NCBI GenBank assembly: GCA_045533955.1
Contig: JAZSIU010000069.1
Coordinates: forward strand, 1 to 64,000
Direction of reading: 5' to 3'
Source of the DNA: HGM04593 sp045533955
Lineage (GTDB): Bacteria > Bacteroidota > Bacteroidia > Bacteroidales > Bacteroidaceae
DNA length: 64,000 nucleotides
Part shown: piece by piece, positions 9,455 to 20,000 of the stretch
Position numbering within the stretch: the stretch's first letter is position 1
How the letters are laid out: the number at the start of each line of letters is the position of its first letter
Made by a program: the position numbers and the translations under genes
The notes under the pieces: generated by a model
What the model was told of the DNA's origin: nothing
The model's database searches: none
What the model saw: only the letters and a program-made list of their open reading frames with translations

Positions 9455-10474
9455 TTATCTCATCAAGAAGGGGTAGTTGAGGTCTTTCAAGGCCAACGCT
9501 GTTCCCTTTGCTACACAGTAGAGGGGATTTTCGGCAATGTGGAAGGGAATATTTATCTTGTCCGAGAGACGCTTGTCGAGGCCGCGCAGCAGGGCGCCGC
9601 CGCCCGCAAGGAATATTCCGTTGTGTACAATGTCGGCATAAAGTTCGGGGGGGGTTGCCTCGAGCGCGTTTATGATGGCATTCTCAATCTTTATAATTGA
9701 CTTGTCGATACAGTGTGCAATCTCTTGATAGCATACGGGAACCTCAAGGGGCATTGCTGTTATTTTATTGGGGCCGTGGACAATGTAATCCTGCGGCGCA
9801 TCGTCGCCAAGGTCGGTGAGTGCCGAACCTACGTGTATCTTGATGCGCTCGGCCATACGCTCACTGACGCGTACGTTGTGCTGACGTCCCATATACTCTT
9901 GAATGTCGGCTGTAAAGTCGTCGCCCGCAATGCGCAGCGAACCGTTCGATACGATGCCTCCAAGCGAAATTACGGCAATCTCGGTGGAGCCGCCGCCTAT
10001 GTCAACCACCATATTGCCTTCAGGGGCTGTTACGTCGAGGCCGATACCAAGCGCCGATGCCATAGGTTCGTAGATTAGATAGACGTCGCGGCCGCCGGCG
10101 TGCTCGGCCGAGTCGCGCACGGCACGAAGCTCAACCTCGGTCGAGCCGTAGGGTACACCAATTACCATTCTTAGCGAGGGGGTGAAGAGCTTGCTGCCCA
10201 TATTTACCTTCTCGATAAGGCCGCGCATCATCTGTTCGCAGGCGTTAAAGTCGGCAATCACTCCGTCGCGCAAGGGGCGTATGGTCTGTATGTTGGGGTT
10301 GGTCTTTTCGTGCATCTGTTTGGCACGTTCGCCAACGGCAATCATCTTTTTTGTGCTGTTGTCAAGGGCTACCACCGAGGGCTCATCTACTACAATCTTG
10401 CCGTTGTAGGTGATGATGGTATTGGCGGTGCCAAGGTCAATGGCAACATCTTGTGTGAATGAAAAAATACCCAT
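9455..10474 (-). CDS. mreB: Rod shape-determining protein MreB (bacterial actin)
   Basis: A 339-residue actin-fold ATPase that forms membrane-associated filaments guiding wall elongation. Nucleotide-binding elements visible are DLGTANT (phosphate 1, near residue 14), DIGGGSTEIAVIS (phosphate 2) and GGGALLRGLDKRL (adenosine region). It is the first gene of mreBCD-mrdA-rodA. The 79 bases upstream hold the purH terminator and no clear promoter box, so the operon promoter was not located. Confidence 0.96.
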   Translation of the reverse strand: MGIFSFTQDVAIDLGTANTIITYNGKIVVDEPSVVALDNSTKKMIAVGERAKQMHEKTNPNIQTIRPLRDGVIADFNACEQMMRGLIEKVNMGSKLFTPSLRMVIGVPYGSTEVELRAVRDSAEHAGGRDVYLIYEPMASALGIGLDVTAPEGNMVVDIGGGSTEIAVISLGGIVSNGSLRIAGDDFTADIQEYMGRQHNVRVSERMAERIKIHVGSALTDLGDDAPQDYIVHGPNKITAMPLEVPVCYQEIAHCIDKSIIKIENAIINALEATPPELYADIVHNGIFLAGGGALLRGLDKRLSDKINIPFHIAENPLYCVAKGTALALKDLNYPFLMR

Positions 10475-10505
10475 TAGTTTTTTTAAAATCTCTTTTGCTG
10501 TTTAA

Positions 10506-10550
10506 CGAAAAAGCCGGGGCGGCCCCTCGCGGGTGCGCCCCCAATGGCTT
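10506..10550 (-). terminator. Hairpin terminator after purH
   Basis: On the minus strand AAGCC-att-GGGGCG pairs with CGCCCC-GGCTT (arms 10536-10550 and 10511-10521, with a 3-base bulge), followed by TTTTT at 10506-10510. It begins 4 bases after the purH stop and separates purH from mreB. Confidence 0.7.
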
Positions 10551-10553
10551 GAA

Positions 10554-12077
10554 TTAGTGCTTGAAATGGCGGAATCCGGTGGTTACCATAGATACGCCAT
10601 TTGCGTCGCAGTAGTCAACCGACTCTTTGTCTCTTATCGAGCCGCCCGGATGAATAACTGCTGTTACTCCTGCCTCGTGAGCAATCTGTACACAGTCGGG
10701 GAAGGGGAAGAAGGCGTCGCTGGCCATCACAGCGCCCTGAAGCGAGAATCCGAATGTACCGGCCTTCTCAATTGCGTGGCGCAGTGAATCGACGCGTGAG
10801 GTCTGTCCTACGCCGCTTGCAATAAGCTGCTTGCCTTTGGCAAGGACTATTGCGTTACTCTTGCTGTGTTTAACAATCTTGTTGGCAAAAAGCATATCTT
10901 CAATCTCCTCGGCCGAGGGCTCGGCTTTTGAGACGGTCTTAAGCTCCTCGGGTGCCTCTACCTTGGCGTCGCGCTCCTGTACAAGAACACCGTTGAGCAC
11001 GCTGCGGAAAGTCTGTGTGGGCATCTCGGTTGCTTTGTGTACAAGGATTATGCGGTTCTTCTTCTGTGTCAGAACCTCAAGCGCGTCCATATCATAGTCG
11101 GGGGCGATGATTACCTCGAAGAATATTTCGTTGATAGCCTCGGCTGTAGCCTTGTCGATGGCGGCATTTGCAATGAGCACACCTCCGAATGCCGATACAG
11201 GGTCGCCTGCAAGAGCTGCCTGCCAAGCCTCAAGAATTGTGGGGCGCGACGCAAGGCCACAAGCGTTGTTGTGCTTGAGGATGGCAAATGTTGTCTCGCC
11301 GGCAAAGTCGTGGATAAGCTCCACAGCAGCGTGAATATCCAGCAGGTTGTTGTACGAAATTTCTTTTCCGTGAATCTGATTGAAAATCTTTCCAAAATCG
11401 CCAAAGAATGCACCCTTTTGGTGGGGATTCTCGCCGTAGCGCAGGCTCATAGGGCAATCTTTTGCATAGCGGAACGCACTCTGCTCCTCGCCTTTGAAAT
11501 AGTTGAAGATGGCCGAGTCGTACAACGATGATACGGCAAAAGCCTCGCGTGCAAAGAAACGACGCTCCTCGAGTGTGGTTTCGGCACCGCTGTTCTTGAG
11601 AATATCGAGCAGAGGCTGATACTGTCCCTTGCTTGCAACAATTACTACGTCGTTGAAATTCTTCGCAGCGGCACGGATGAGCGAAATTCCGCCTATATCA
11701 ATCTTCTCGATAATGTCGGCCTCGGGGGCACCCGAAGCAACTGTCTGCTCAAAGGGGTACAGGTCTACAATAACAAGGTCAAACTCGGGAATCTCATACT
11801 CGGCCATCTGTTGCCTGTCTTTCTCGAGCTCGCGACGACCCAAAATACCACCAAATACTTTGGGGTGCAGTGTCTTTACGCGGCCGCCTAAGATTGAGGG
11901 GTAGCCTGTGAGGCTCTCAACTGCCGTGCAGGGGATATTGAGCGATTCAATGAATTGCTGTGTTCCGCCTGTCGAGATTAGCTGTACACCCTCTGCGTGC
12001 AGAAGTCTGATAATTTCGTCCAGTCCGTCTTTGTGAAATACGGAAACCAATGCCGATTTAATTCTCTTTGTTGACAT
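10554..12077 (-). CDS. purH: Bifunctional AICAR transformylase / IMP cyclohydrolase
   Basis: A 507-residue enzyme for the last two steps of IMP synthesis. The N-terminal IMP cyclohydrolase domain (about 1-195) shows ISTGGTQQFI and GGRVKTLHPKVFGGIL. The C-terminal formyltransferase domain shows SLRYGENPHQKGAFF, LKHNNACGLA, KHSKSNAIVLAKG and the C-terminal HPGGSIRDKE. It is a single-gene unit with its own promoter box 91-100 bases upstream of the ATG and a hairpin terminator directly downstream. Length is normal. Confidence 0.96.
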   Translation of the reverse strand: MSTKRIKSALVSVFHKDGLDEIIRLLHAEGVQLISTGGTQQFIESLNIPCTAVESLTGYPSILGGRVKTLHPKVFGGILGRRELEKDRQQMAEYEIPEFDLVIVDLYPFEQTVASGAPEADIIEKIDIGGISLIRAAAKNFNDVVIVASKGQYQPLLDILKNSGAETTLEERRFFAREAFAVSSLYDSAIFNYFKGEEQSAFRYAKDCPMSLRYGENPHQKGAFFGDFGKIFNQIHGKEISYNNLLDIHAAVELIHDFAGETTFAILKHNNACGLASRPTILEAWQAALAGDPVSAFGGVLIANAAIDKATAEAINEIFFEVIIAPDYDMDALEVLTQKKNRIILVHKATEMPTQTFRSVLNGVLVQERDAKVEAPEELKTVSKAEPSAEEIEDMLFANKIVKHSKSNAIVLAKGKQLIASGVGQTSRVDSLRHAIEKAGTFGFSLQGAVMASDAFFPFPDCVQIAHEAGVTAVIHPGGSIRDKESVDYCDANGVSMVTTGFRHFKH

Positions 12078-12167
12078 AGTTATTATATTTTAAGTTTATT
12101 TGCGTTTATGTATCTTGCTGATTCTTAAATGATTGTGGATAGTTTGGTTGTGCCCTCTCTATTTTTG

Positions 12168-12177
12168 TGCGAAGGTA
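12168..12177 (-). promoter_or_regulatory. -7 box upstream of purH
   Basis: Minus-strand TACCTTCGCA is a full match to TAnnTTYGCA. It implies a leader of roughly 85 bases before the purH ATG. No purine riboswitch pattern was recognised in that leader. Confidence 0.55.
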
Positions 12178-12290
12178 GTGATTTTTTGCCGATTATTCAC
12201 TATAAAACCCTCTCTATTTTGCCGATGAAATGAATATTTTTGCAAATTCTTGTCAAGAATTATTGGGCGCCGTCGGCGAGGCTTGTCGGC

Positions 12291-12335
12291 TTAAAAAAGC
12301 AGCATCCTTTCGGGTGGGGAAAGGATGCTGCTTTT
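12291..12335 (-). terminator. Hairpin terminator after nadB
   Basis: Perfect 16-bp arms (12320-12335 and 12295-12310, core GCAGCATCC) with a 9-base loop, followed on the minus strand by a T run. It starts 8 bases past the nadB stop. Confidence 0.85.
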
Positions 12336-12342
12336 CTATCTG

Positions 12343-13911
12343 CTACTTTTTTTTCAGATGGTCGATATTGTAGTGAAGGCCTCGGCTTTCTTTGCGCTCA
12401 ATGGCCTGCCGCATAATCAGATAGCCTACGTTTATTATGTTGCGCAGCTCGCACAGCTCGCGGCTTATGACACTCTGTTTGAAAAGCTCTTCGGTCTCCT
12501 CGTAGAGGAGGTCGAGACGCTGCCACGCGCGTCGCAGACGAAGGTCGGTGCGCACTATGCCTACGTAGGTGCTCATTATCTGTCCTACCTCTTTGGCATC
12601 TTGCGAGATAAGCACCATCTCTTCGTTCATTTTTGTGCCCTCGTCGTTCCACTGTGGGATTGCCTCGTTGAAGCTGTAATGCTCGAACCGCCCGAGCGAG
12701 TGCTTGGCGGCAGCCTCGGCATATACCACTGCTTCGATTAGGGAGTTGCTGGCCAGACGATTGCCGCCGTGCAGTCCCGTGCACGAACACTCGCCGACGG
12801 CGTAGAGCCTGTGTATGCTCGACTGTGCGTCGAGGTCAACCTTTATTCCTCCGCACAAATAGTGGGCGGCGGGGGCCACGGGAATATAGTCCTTTGTAAT
12901 GTCAATGCCCAGCGAGAGGCACTTTTCGTAGATGTTCGGGAAGTGTCGTCGGGTCTCTTCGGGGTCTTTGTGGGTAACGTCAAGATAGACGTGGTCGTCG
13001 CCGCGCAGTTTCATTTCGTTGTCTATGGCGCGTGCCACAATGTCGCGTGGTGCAAGCGAGAGACGCTCGTCGTATTTGTGCATAAACTCCTTGCCGTCGA
13101 GCGTGCGCAGAACGCCGCCGTAGCCGCGCATTGCCTCGGTAATGAGGAACGAGGGGCGGTCGCCGGGATTATAGAGTGCCGTGGGGTGGAACTGTACAAA
13201 TTCCATATCTTTTACAGTGCCCTTAGCACGATAGACCATTGCAATGCCGTCGCCCGTTGCCACAAGGGGGTTGGTGGTTGTCTTATAGACGGCGCCGCAG
13301 CCTCCTGTTGCCATCAGTGTTACACGGCTCAGGAACGTGTGTACCTCGTTTGTGGCAATGTCGAGGACGTATGCGCCATAACATTCAATGTCGGGTGTCT
13401 GACGGGTTACGGTAACGCCCAAATGATGCTGCGTCAGTATCTCGATGGCAAAATGATTGTCAAAAATTGTGATATTGGGGTGGTTGCGCAGTGCGCGTAT
13501 GAGCGACTTTTGAATCTCGGCGCCGGTGTTGTCGGCGTGGTGCAGGATGCGAAACTCGGAGTGGCCTCCCTCGCGGTGAAGGTCGAATGCTCCATCGGGT
13601 TTTTTGTCAAACTCCACTCCCCAATCAATGAGCTGTTGAATTTGCGAGGGTGCCTCGCGCACCACTTTTTCAACTGCCGCACGGTCGCTTATGTGGTCGC
13701 CGGCAATCATCGTATCCTCGATGTGCTTGTCGAAATTATCGACCAAAAGGTTCGTTACCGAGGCTATTCCTCCTTGTGCAAAATAGGTGTTTGCATCCTC
13801 GAGCGTTGTCTTGCAGATTAGGGCGACGCTACCTTTGTGCGCTACTTTTAGCGCGTAACTCATTCCGGCAATTCCGGAACCGATGACTAAAAAATCGAAT
13901 CTTTTTACCAT
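12343..13911 (-). CDS. nadB: L-aspartate oxidase
   Basis: A 522-residue flavoprotein that oxidises L-aspartate to iminoaspartate, the first step of de novo NAD synthesis. The N-terminal Rossmann motif is VIGSGIAGMSYALKVA. FAQGGIASV, HREGGHSEFRIL and AGECSCTGLHGGNRLASNSL are the family's FAD and active-site signatures. The C-terminal helical domain is complete. nadA and nadC are not in the window. It appears to be transcribed alone, with a candidate -7 box about 45 bases upstream and a strong terminator downstream. Confidence 0.95.
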   Translation of the reverse strand: MVKRFDFLVIGSGIAGMSYALKVAHKGSVALICKTTLEDANTYFAQGGIASVTNLLVDNFDKHIEDTMIAGDHISDRAAVEKVVREAPSQIQQLIDWGVEFDKKPDGAFDLHREGGHSEFRILHHADNTGAEIQKSLIRALRNHPNITIFDNHFAIEILTQHHLGVTVTRQTPDIECYGAYVLDIATNEVHTFLSRVTLMATGGCGAVYKTTTNPLVATGDGIAMVYRAKGTVKDMEFVQFHPTALYNPGDRPSFLITEAMRGYGGVLRTLDGKEFMHKYDERLSLAPRDIVARAIDNEMKLRGDDHVYLDVTHKDPEETRRHFPNIYEKCLSLGIDITKDYIPVAPAAHYLCGGIKVDLDAQSSIHRLYAVGECSCTGLHGGNRLASNSLIEAVVYAEAAAKHSLGRFEHYSFNEAIPQWNDEGTKMNEEMVLISQDAKEVGQIMSTYVGIVRTDLRLRRAWQRLDLLYEETEELFKQSVISRELCELRNIINVGYLIMRQAIERKESRGLHYNIDHLKKK

Positions 13912-13953
13912 AATTCGCAGTGATTGATTTTTGCGAGAAAATGATTGTTGGGC

Positions 13954-13962
13954 GCTAAGTTA
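13954..13962 (-). promoter_or_regulatory. Candidate -7 box upstream of nadB
   Basis: Minus-strand TAACTTAGC differs from TAnnTTTGC at one position. It lies about 45 bases before the nadB ATG, in the divergent region shared with the carboxypeptidase gene. Confidence 0.35.
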
Positions 13963-14015
13963 CAAAAAATGTGAAGAAAAATAGTTTATTGCCGTTTTTT
14001 TCGACAAATAATGGT

Positions 14016-14023
14016 TAGTTTTG
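14016..14023 (+). promoter_or_regulatory. -7 box upstream of the PBP4-type carboxypeptidase
   Basis: TAGTTTTG is an exact TAnnTTTG match, ending 24 bases before ATG 14048. A TTTTTTCG stretch some 20 bases upstream is a possible -33 element. Confidence 0.5.
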
Positions 14024-14047
14024 TCGCGTTTTTCTCATTTTTTGACT

Positions 14048-15421
14048 ATGTTACAAAGGTTTTTCCTTACTATATTGACGATTTTTGCTCTTGCGACGGA
14101 CGCGGGGGCTCAGACGCAGGCACAGCGCCTCGAGGCGCTTCTGTGCGATAATCTTTTCATTGATAGCGACGCCTCGCTTGCCGTCTATGACCTTGACGAC
14201 GACACGTTGCTCTTTGAGCACCGCGCGCAGAAATTGTGTCGTCCCGCATCGGTAACAAAGCTTGTTACGGCCACAGTGGCTCTCAGTCGATTGGGGTGCG
14301 ACTATACGGTGGATACTCGTCTGTGGGCCGAGGATAATGCTTCGGGCGGGCAGAATGTTTATGTCGAGGGGAGCATCGACCCGCTTTTCGACGAGGCCGA
14401 CCTTCTCTCGTTTGTGGCTTCGCTGCCCTCGGACGTTAGAATCGACACGCTCTTTGCCGACTGCTCTTTTATGGATTCAATTTATTGGGGGCCCGGATGG
14501 TCGTGGGACGATACTCCGTGGGAGTTTCAGCCTTATATCTCGCCACTTATGTTGTGCGGCGGGACGGTGCAGGTAACCGCCACTCCGTCGGCGCGGGGCG
14601 AGGCTCCCGCCATCGAGTGCAGCCCCTTGTCGTCCTATTATACTATTGTGAACGAGGCTGTAAGCCACGGTGGTAGGGGCGAGAAGCTGACTATCCTGCG
14701 CGATTGGCTCGAGGGCACAAACGTCATCCGCATAAAGGGCGATTGCAACAAGGCTGTCAGCGAGAGGATGAATCTGCTGCCCTCGCACGCCTATTTTATG
14801 AGTGTGCTCGCAGAGCGCATCACTGCCGGCGGAGGCTCGGTGGGCTGTCTCTCTTACAGGGCTGTGCCGCAGTCGGCGCGGCTGCTGCACACGGTGTCTC
14901 GCCCCATTGCCGAGATTGTCGGGGAGGCGCTTATGGAGAGCAACAACCTCTGCGCCGAGGCACTGAGCTATCATTTGGGGGCTCTCTATGGTAAGCGTCC
15001 TGTGCGACAGGAGATGGGCCCCAAGATTATGCGAGGCTTTCTCGACTATAAGATAAAGGCGCCCGAGAGGTATCACATTGCCGACGGCTCGGGCCTCTCG
15101 CTTTATACCTATCTGTCGGCCGATATTCTATTGCAGACGCTGAGGCTCGCTTATAATGATAAAAAAGTCTATGAAACGATGCTCGCCTCGCTGCCTCTCT
15201 CGGGCATAAGCGGCACAATGAAAAACCGCACAAAGGGCACTGCGGCCTATAAAAAGATTTACGCAAAGACAGGCACGGTAAAGGGTGTGTGTACGCTCGC
15301 GGGCTATGCTGTGGCAGCCGATGGGCACACGCTGGCCTTTGTGATTCTTAATCAGGGCTCTATGAGCGCATCGTCGGTGCGCCGCTGGCAAGATAAGGTG
15401 TGCGAGGCTCTGTGCCGCTGA
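14048..15421 (+). CDS. dacB: D-alanyl-D-alanine carboxypeptidase/endopeptidase (PBP4 type)
   Basis: A 457-residue class C penicillin-binding protein with an N-terminal signal peptide (LTILTIFALATDAGAQ). It trims or cleaves peptidoglycan peptides in the periplasm. Active-site motifs are SVTK (in RPASVTKLVT), SNN (in MESNNLCAEAL) and KTG (in YAKTGTVKG), in the right order, with the large insertion between the first two that marks the PBP4/S13 family. ATG 14048 was preferred to an in-frame TTG at 14021 because the promoter box overlaps that TTG. The gene converges on queG with only 8 bases between stops. Confidence 0.92.
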   Translation: MLQRFFLTILTIFALATDAGAQTQAQRLEALLCDNLFIDSDASLAVYDLDDDTLLFEHRAQKLCRPASVTKLVTATVALSRLGCDYTVDTRLWAEDNASGGQNVYVEGSIDPLFDEADLLSFVASLPSDVRIDTLFADCSFMDSIYWGPGWSWDDTPWEFQPYISPLMLCGGTVQVTATPSARGEAPAIECSPLSSYYTIVNEAVSHGGRGEKLTILRDWLEGTNVIRIKGDCNKAVSERMNLLPSHAYFMSVLAERITAGGGSVGCLSYRAVPQSARLLHTVSRPIAEIVGEALMESNNLCAEALSYHLGALYGKRPVRQEMGPKIMRGFLDYKIKAPERYHIADGSGLSLYTYLSADILLQTLRLAYNDKKVYETMLASLPLSGISGTMKNRTKGTAAYKKIYAKTGTVKGVCTLAGYAVAADGHTLAFVILNQGSMSASSVRRWQDKVCEALCR

Positions 15422-15429
15422 CGCTCGCT

Positions 15430-16365
15430 CTACTCTCTCTCTTTTGTTGATACAGCTTCGAGATTGCGCATCAACTGTTTGTATCCGCAGCGCTCGACGG
15501 CGCTGTCGGCAAAAAGCTCCTTGTATTTTTCCTCCGATAGGCTGTGCCAATCTTCGTTGTGCATCGCCCGAAGGCTGTCCGAGGCCCAAAGGTCGGGAAT
15601 TTCGGTGGCGACTGCCTCTTTGTTCTGCGGGCACGATGCTTGACAGCGATCGCAGCCATAGAAGCAATTTCCCATCTTTTCACCGATGTTTTTTGGTAAT
15701 TCTCCGCGGTGTTCTATTGTAAGGTACGAGAGGCAGCGGCGCGCGTCGAACCCGTGGGCTGTGAGGGCGCCCGTGGGGCAGGCTCTCAGGCAGCGGTCGC
15801 ACCCGGCGCAGGGGTTGTGCTCGAGGGGCGTGTCGTACAAGAGCTCGGCGTCAATCAGCAGCTCGCCCAAGAAAAAGTGTGTGCCCGCTCCCGGGATAAT
15901 TAGTTGGTGATTCTTTCCAATCACTCCTATTCCTGCGCGTGCAGCCCAATAGCGCTCTAAAATCGGGGCTGTGTCGCAGAAGGCGCGTCCCGCGGTGGAC
16001 TGCCGCTCGTTTATGCGGGCGAGCAGCGCAAATAGTTTCTCTTTCATCACTCTATGATAGTCGCGCCCCAGAGCGTAGTGCGACAGATGCAGACGGCCTC
16101 TGATAATATCTCTCTCGCGCGGGTAATAGTTAAGCGCCACGCACACTATGCTGCGGCATCCGGGTACAAGCTCGCGCGTATCGAGGCGCTTCTCGCGGTT
16201 GCGTTCAAGATAGCTCATTGTCCCCTCGTTGCCCTCTTTTATCCACTGCTCGAAACGGTGCGCTGTCTCGGGTGCGACGGCATCGGCCCGTGCAATGCCG
16301 CACACAGCAAAGCCGAGGCCCGCAGCCTCGGCTTTTATAAACAGTGTCAGTTGTTCTTTTGTCAT
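15430..16365 (-). CDS. queG: Epoxyqueuosine reductase
   Basis: A 311-residue iron-sulfur, cobalamin-dependent enzyme that makes queuosine from epoxyqueuosine in tRNA anticodons. Two [4Fe-4S] ferredoxin motifs are seen: CAGCDRCLRACPTGAL and CFYGCDRCQASCPQNKEA. SIVCVALNYYP and GAGTHFFLGELLID are family landmarks. The start at 16365 (MTKEQLTLF) was chosen over an in-frame ATG 24 codons earlier, because the earlier one lies inside the preceding deacetylase gene. It is the last of three genes behind the DUF2723 gene. Other queuosine-related genes lie 21 kb away at 37.2-38.6 kb. Confidence 0.93.
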   Translation of the reverse strand: MTKEQLTLFIKAEAAGLGFAVCGIARADAVAPETAHRFEQWIKEGNEGTMSYLERNREKRLDTRELVPGCRSIVCVALNYYPRERDIIRGRLHLSHYALGRDYHRVMKEKLFALLARINERQSTAGRAFCDTAPILERYWAARAGIGVIGKNHQLIIPGAGTHFFLGELLIDAELLYDTPLEHNPCAGCDRCLRACPTGALTAHGFDARRCLSYLTIEHRGELPKNIGEKMGNCFYGCDRCQASCPQNKEAVATEIPDLWASDSLRAMHNEDWHSLSEEKYKELFADSAVERCGYKQLMRNLEAVSTKERE

Positions 16366-16390
16366 TGTCGTAAGTGGCTTCAGCGGCTTT

Positions 16391-17002
16391 TTACTCGAAA
16401 ATCTTAAATTCGTAGCCCTGCTCCTGCAACCAATCAATAGCCCTCGGCAGTGCGTAACGCAGATTGCTCTCGCTGCGCATCGAGTCGTGGAATGTGATTA
16501 TCGAACCGTTGCGTGTATAGCGCTTGACGTTGGCCAGCACATCCTCGCCATAGAGGCGGAAACTGTAGTCGCGTGTAACAAGGTCCCACATTACAAATTG
16601 GTAGCGCTTGCTCAGCTCGCGATACTGCGCCGTGCGCAACAGCCCGTGCGGGGGACGGAAAAGGTTGCTGTGTATGAACGCATCGGCCTGATCGACATTC
16701 TCGACATACTCCTTGGTCGAGGTGAAAAGCCCCTTCAGATGGTTGTATGTGTGGTTGCCCACACGGTGTCCGCTCTCGACAACCTGCATATACTCTTGCG
16801 AGAATTTGTGTACGTTGTCGCCCACCATAAAAAAGGTCGCTTTTATGCCGTTGCGCTCCAAAAGGTCAACTACCCACGGGGTTATTACCGGTATGGGGCC
16901 ATCGTCAAAGGTCAGATAAACGGCCTTTTCATCGGGGTTCATACGCCACAGAGCCTTCGGATAGAGGCCTCGAAAGAATGTCGGAACTTGTTCTATGAAC
17001 AT
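16391..17002 (-). CDS. Polysaccharide deacetylase family protein
   Basis: A 203-residue NodB-homology (carbohydrate esterase 4) protein. The catalytic motifs are VYLTFDDGPIP (metal-binding Asp-Asp), GNHTYNHL (metal-binding His pair) and FRPPHG. No signal peptide or membrane anchor is evident, so it may act in the cytoplasm or on a lipid-linked substrate at the membrane. The substrate is unknown and could be an N-acetylated sugar of a glycan or peptidoglycan. It sits 10 bases after the DUF2723 gene and 25 before queG, probably on one transcript. The pairing with a putative glycosyltransferase suggests glycan work, but that is inference. Confidence 0.88.
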   Translation of the reverse strand: MFIEQVPTFFRGLYPKALWRMNPDEKAVYLTFDDGPIPVITPWVVDLLERNGIKATFFMVGDNVHKFSQEYMQVVESGHRVGNHTYNHLKGLFTSTKEYVENVDQADAFIHSNLFRPPHGLLRTAQYRELSKRYQFVMWDLVTRDYSFRLYGEDVLANVKRYTRNGSIITFHDSMRSESNLRYALPRAIDWLQEQGYEFKIFE

Positions 17003-17012
17003 AAGCTGCCTT

Positions 17013-20000
17013 TTATTTGCCTGCGCGTATCTTGTTGAACGTATTCTCGAATTCTTTATCGTATTTTACGGCAAGGTCGTGATAATCTTTTCCGCCCTTC
17101 TCGAGTGTCTCGACAATATGTTGCAGACATACTGCATTCATCCTTATGTTGCCGAATACTCGGCGGAAAGCATTGCCCTCTAACGAGGCGTACCAATTGA
17201 GATACTCGAGTTGCTCGTCGGCAAGGCTGCTGAGTGTCTCTATCGCCTTATCCTTAAGGCCAAGAGCCATATAGGTACGTCCAATATCGAGCCCGCTGAA
17301 GAATTCGTGGCGCACAAGTGAGGTGGGTAGCTCGCGCTCGGTAAGGTTCAGTACGTTCAATGCTTTCTCGTATTTACCCTCGAGGCACAGCTGTGTGGCC
17401 AGCGAGGCCAGCAGACGACGGTGGGTGTATATCATACGCTGAATGGTCTCATCGACATAATAGTCGGGATTCTCCTTGAGGCCGCCGTATCTGAAGCGCT
17501 CCATCACATTGTGGTAGAAGCGCTCGGTGTCGGCAACAAACATCTCGTCGGAGCCTTCGCTGTTGCTGTACCCCAGCTCCTTCCAATTGAAGGGAGTTAT
17601 GCGGTAGGCTAATCCCTCTTGTACGAAAAAGTCGCTCAGCGTGTGCAGATAGTTGCTCTTGCCCACGGTCATTGACATATAGAGGGGACGCTCCCAATTT
17701 GTGCCTGCAATCATCTCGAGCAGCATAAGGTCGTGGCGATAGAGGCGTTCGCGCCCTGTGAGCGGAATCTTCATATACTCGGGCATTGATTCGACATACT
17801 CCTCGGGGATAAGCATTCCCGAACGCTTAACAGCCTCGGGGTCTATCTTAAGATAGAGGGTGTCGGTGGGGATAAGGTGGAATGCGTCGTTCTTCGAGCG
17901 TACCCAATATTTCATAATATTCTGTATCTCGAAGGGATTTTCACCCCATCGTTTTTTGCTCTCCTCGGGGTGCTGGCGGTACAACGAGAGAATTTTCTCC
18001 TTGTACTCGGGAACAATCTGTACGGCCTCGTTGCTGTTGCCGGCATAGTCTATTCTGTCCCAACTGATGGGGATTGATGGCGAGTCGTAGGCCGGACGGC
18101 GCATCTGGTCGATGTACCAATCGGTCTGTAAGTATGAAAGGTTGCATACGCGTGAGTCGGTGCGCACACCCTCGACCTCCTGACTGTACCACAAGGGGAA
18201 TGTGTCGTTGTCGCCGCAGGTGAATATTATGGGATTATTCTCCTCGGGCATACTGTTGAGATAATTCTGCCCAAAGTCGCGGCAGGCGTAGCGTCCGCTG
18301 CGATTATGGTCGTCCCACGTTTGCGACACCATCTGTACGGGTACCAGCAGACAGACGATGGCTACCGCCGCACTTACCGCTGCATTGTTCTTGCGCAGAT
18401 ACTCGGTGATTGCCGCAACACCCATTCCAATCCAAATGGCAAAGGCGTAGAACGAACCGGCATAAGCATAGTCGCGCTCACGTGGTTGCAGCGGTGTCTG
18501 GTTCAGATAGAGCACAATGGCAATTCCCGTCATAAAGAACAAGAAAAAGACCACCCAAAATTGCTGTATGCCGCTCTTTTTGTTACGCAACTGCCATATA
18601 ATACCGAAAATTCCAAGAATCAACGGTAGGGCGAAATAGACGTTGTGTCCCTTATTCTCCTTGAGCACCGTGGGCAGATTCTCTTGGTTACCAACCAAAA
18701 TATTGTCGATGAACGAAATTCCCGTAATCCAATTGCCCTTGTCAATATCTCCGTGTCCTTGCAGGTCATTCTGTCTGCCTGCAAAATTCCAGAGAAAATA
18801 TCTCCAATACATATAATTCAGCTGGTAGTTGAAGAAGAATTTAATATTCTCGAGCTGTGTGGGCATTATCACCTCGATAGTCTCACCGCCTACACGATAA
18901 CTTATCTTTTTGCCTTTGATTCCGCCCACCCAATCGTCGTACAGATTCACTCTGTTGGCGCCGTAGGCCGAGTGCTCCTTGCTGTACATACGGGGGAAGA
19001 GCATATTTTGCGCATATTTTACGTCGAATTTGTGTCCCAAAAGCTCGTACGAGTCTTTCTCATTGGCCGAGGCTTTTTCTTTGGGAGCATAGATGGGGGC
19101 ACCATCGACCGTTTCGGCACGGTAGCCGTTGCTCGAACGAATGTAGTTATACTCTGAGCTGTATGCAGGGCCGTAGAAAAGAGGACGGTCGCCATATTGC
19201 TCGCGGCCCAGATAAGCGCCCAACGAGAAAATATCCTCGGGCGAATTTTGGTCCATCGGAGTGTTTGCGGCCGAGCGTATCACAATTACCGCATACGACG
19301 AGTATCCCAACATAATGAGCAGCATACACAGTAGCGAGGTGTTCAGCATACGCAGGCTCAGGAGGTATTTCTCCTTGACCTTTACGAACAGAGCATAGGA
19401 GAGTGCCGCAAGCACAACCACTCCAAGCACTATGCTCATAGTGCCGTAGCCATAGAAGGGGATGCCCAGCAGTCCCACCGACGCCACAAAAGCGATGGCC
19501 ATATTACGTCGGTTGCCTCCGCGCTCACTCTCGACAAGACCCCAGATGAGCATACCAAAGAGCAGCAGCAGATAGGTGATGAGGCCTGTGTTGAACGGCA
19601 ATCCGAGAGTGTTGACGAACAGAAGCTCGAACCATCCGCCCACCTTTACAACGCCGGGCACAATGCCATAGAGTACCGCCGCTACCAAAATAGCCGATAC
19701 GACAAGCGCCATAAGCGCACCCTTGAAATTGGCATCGGGCTTCTTCTTGAAATATACCACAAGCACAATTGCGGGGATACACAGCAGGTTCAGAAGGTGT
19801 ACACCGATAGAGAGGCCCACAAGATAGGCTATAAGCACCAACCAACGGTCGCTGTGAGGTGCTTCGGCCTGCTCCTCCCATTTGAGAATGAGCCAAAAAA
19901 CAACCGCCGTAAAGAGCGACGAGTAACCATAAACCTCGCCCTCGACAGCGCTGAACCAATAAGTGTCGCTCCACGTATAGGCAAGCGCACCCACAAGGCC

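Noticed and set aside
12769..13821. 350-codon open frame opposite nadB
   Set aside because: It is fully antisense to a conserved gene and has no family resemblance. Long antisense frames are frequent here because of codon bias, with similar cases opposite ispG, the TonB receptor and mrdA.
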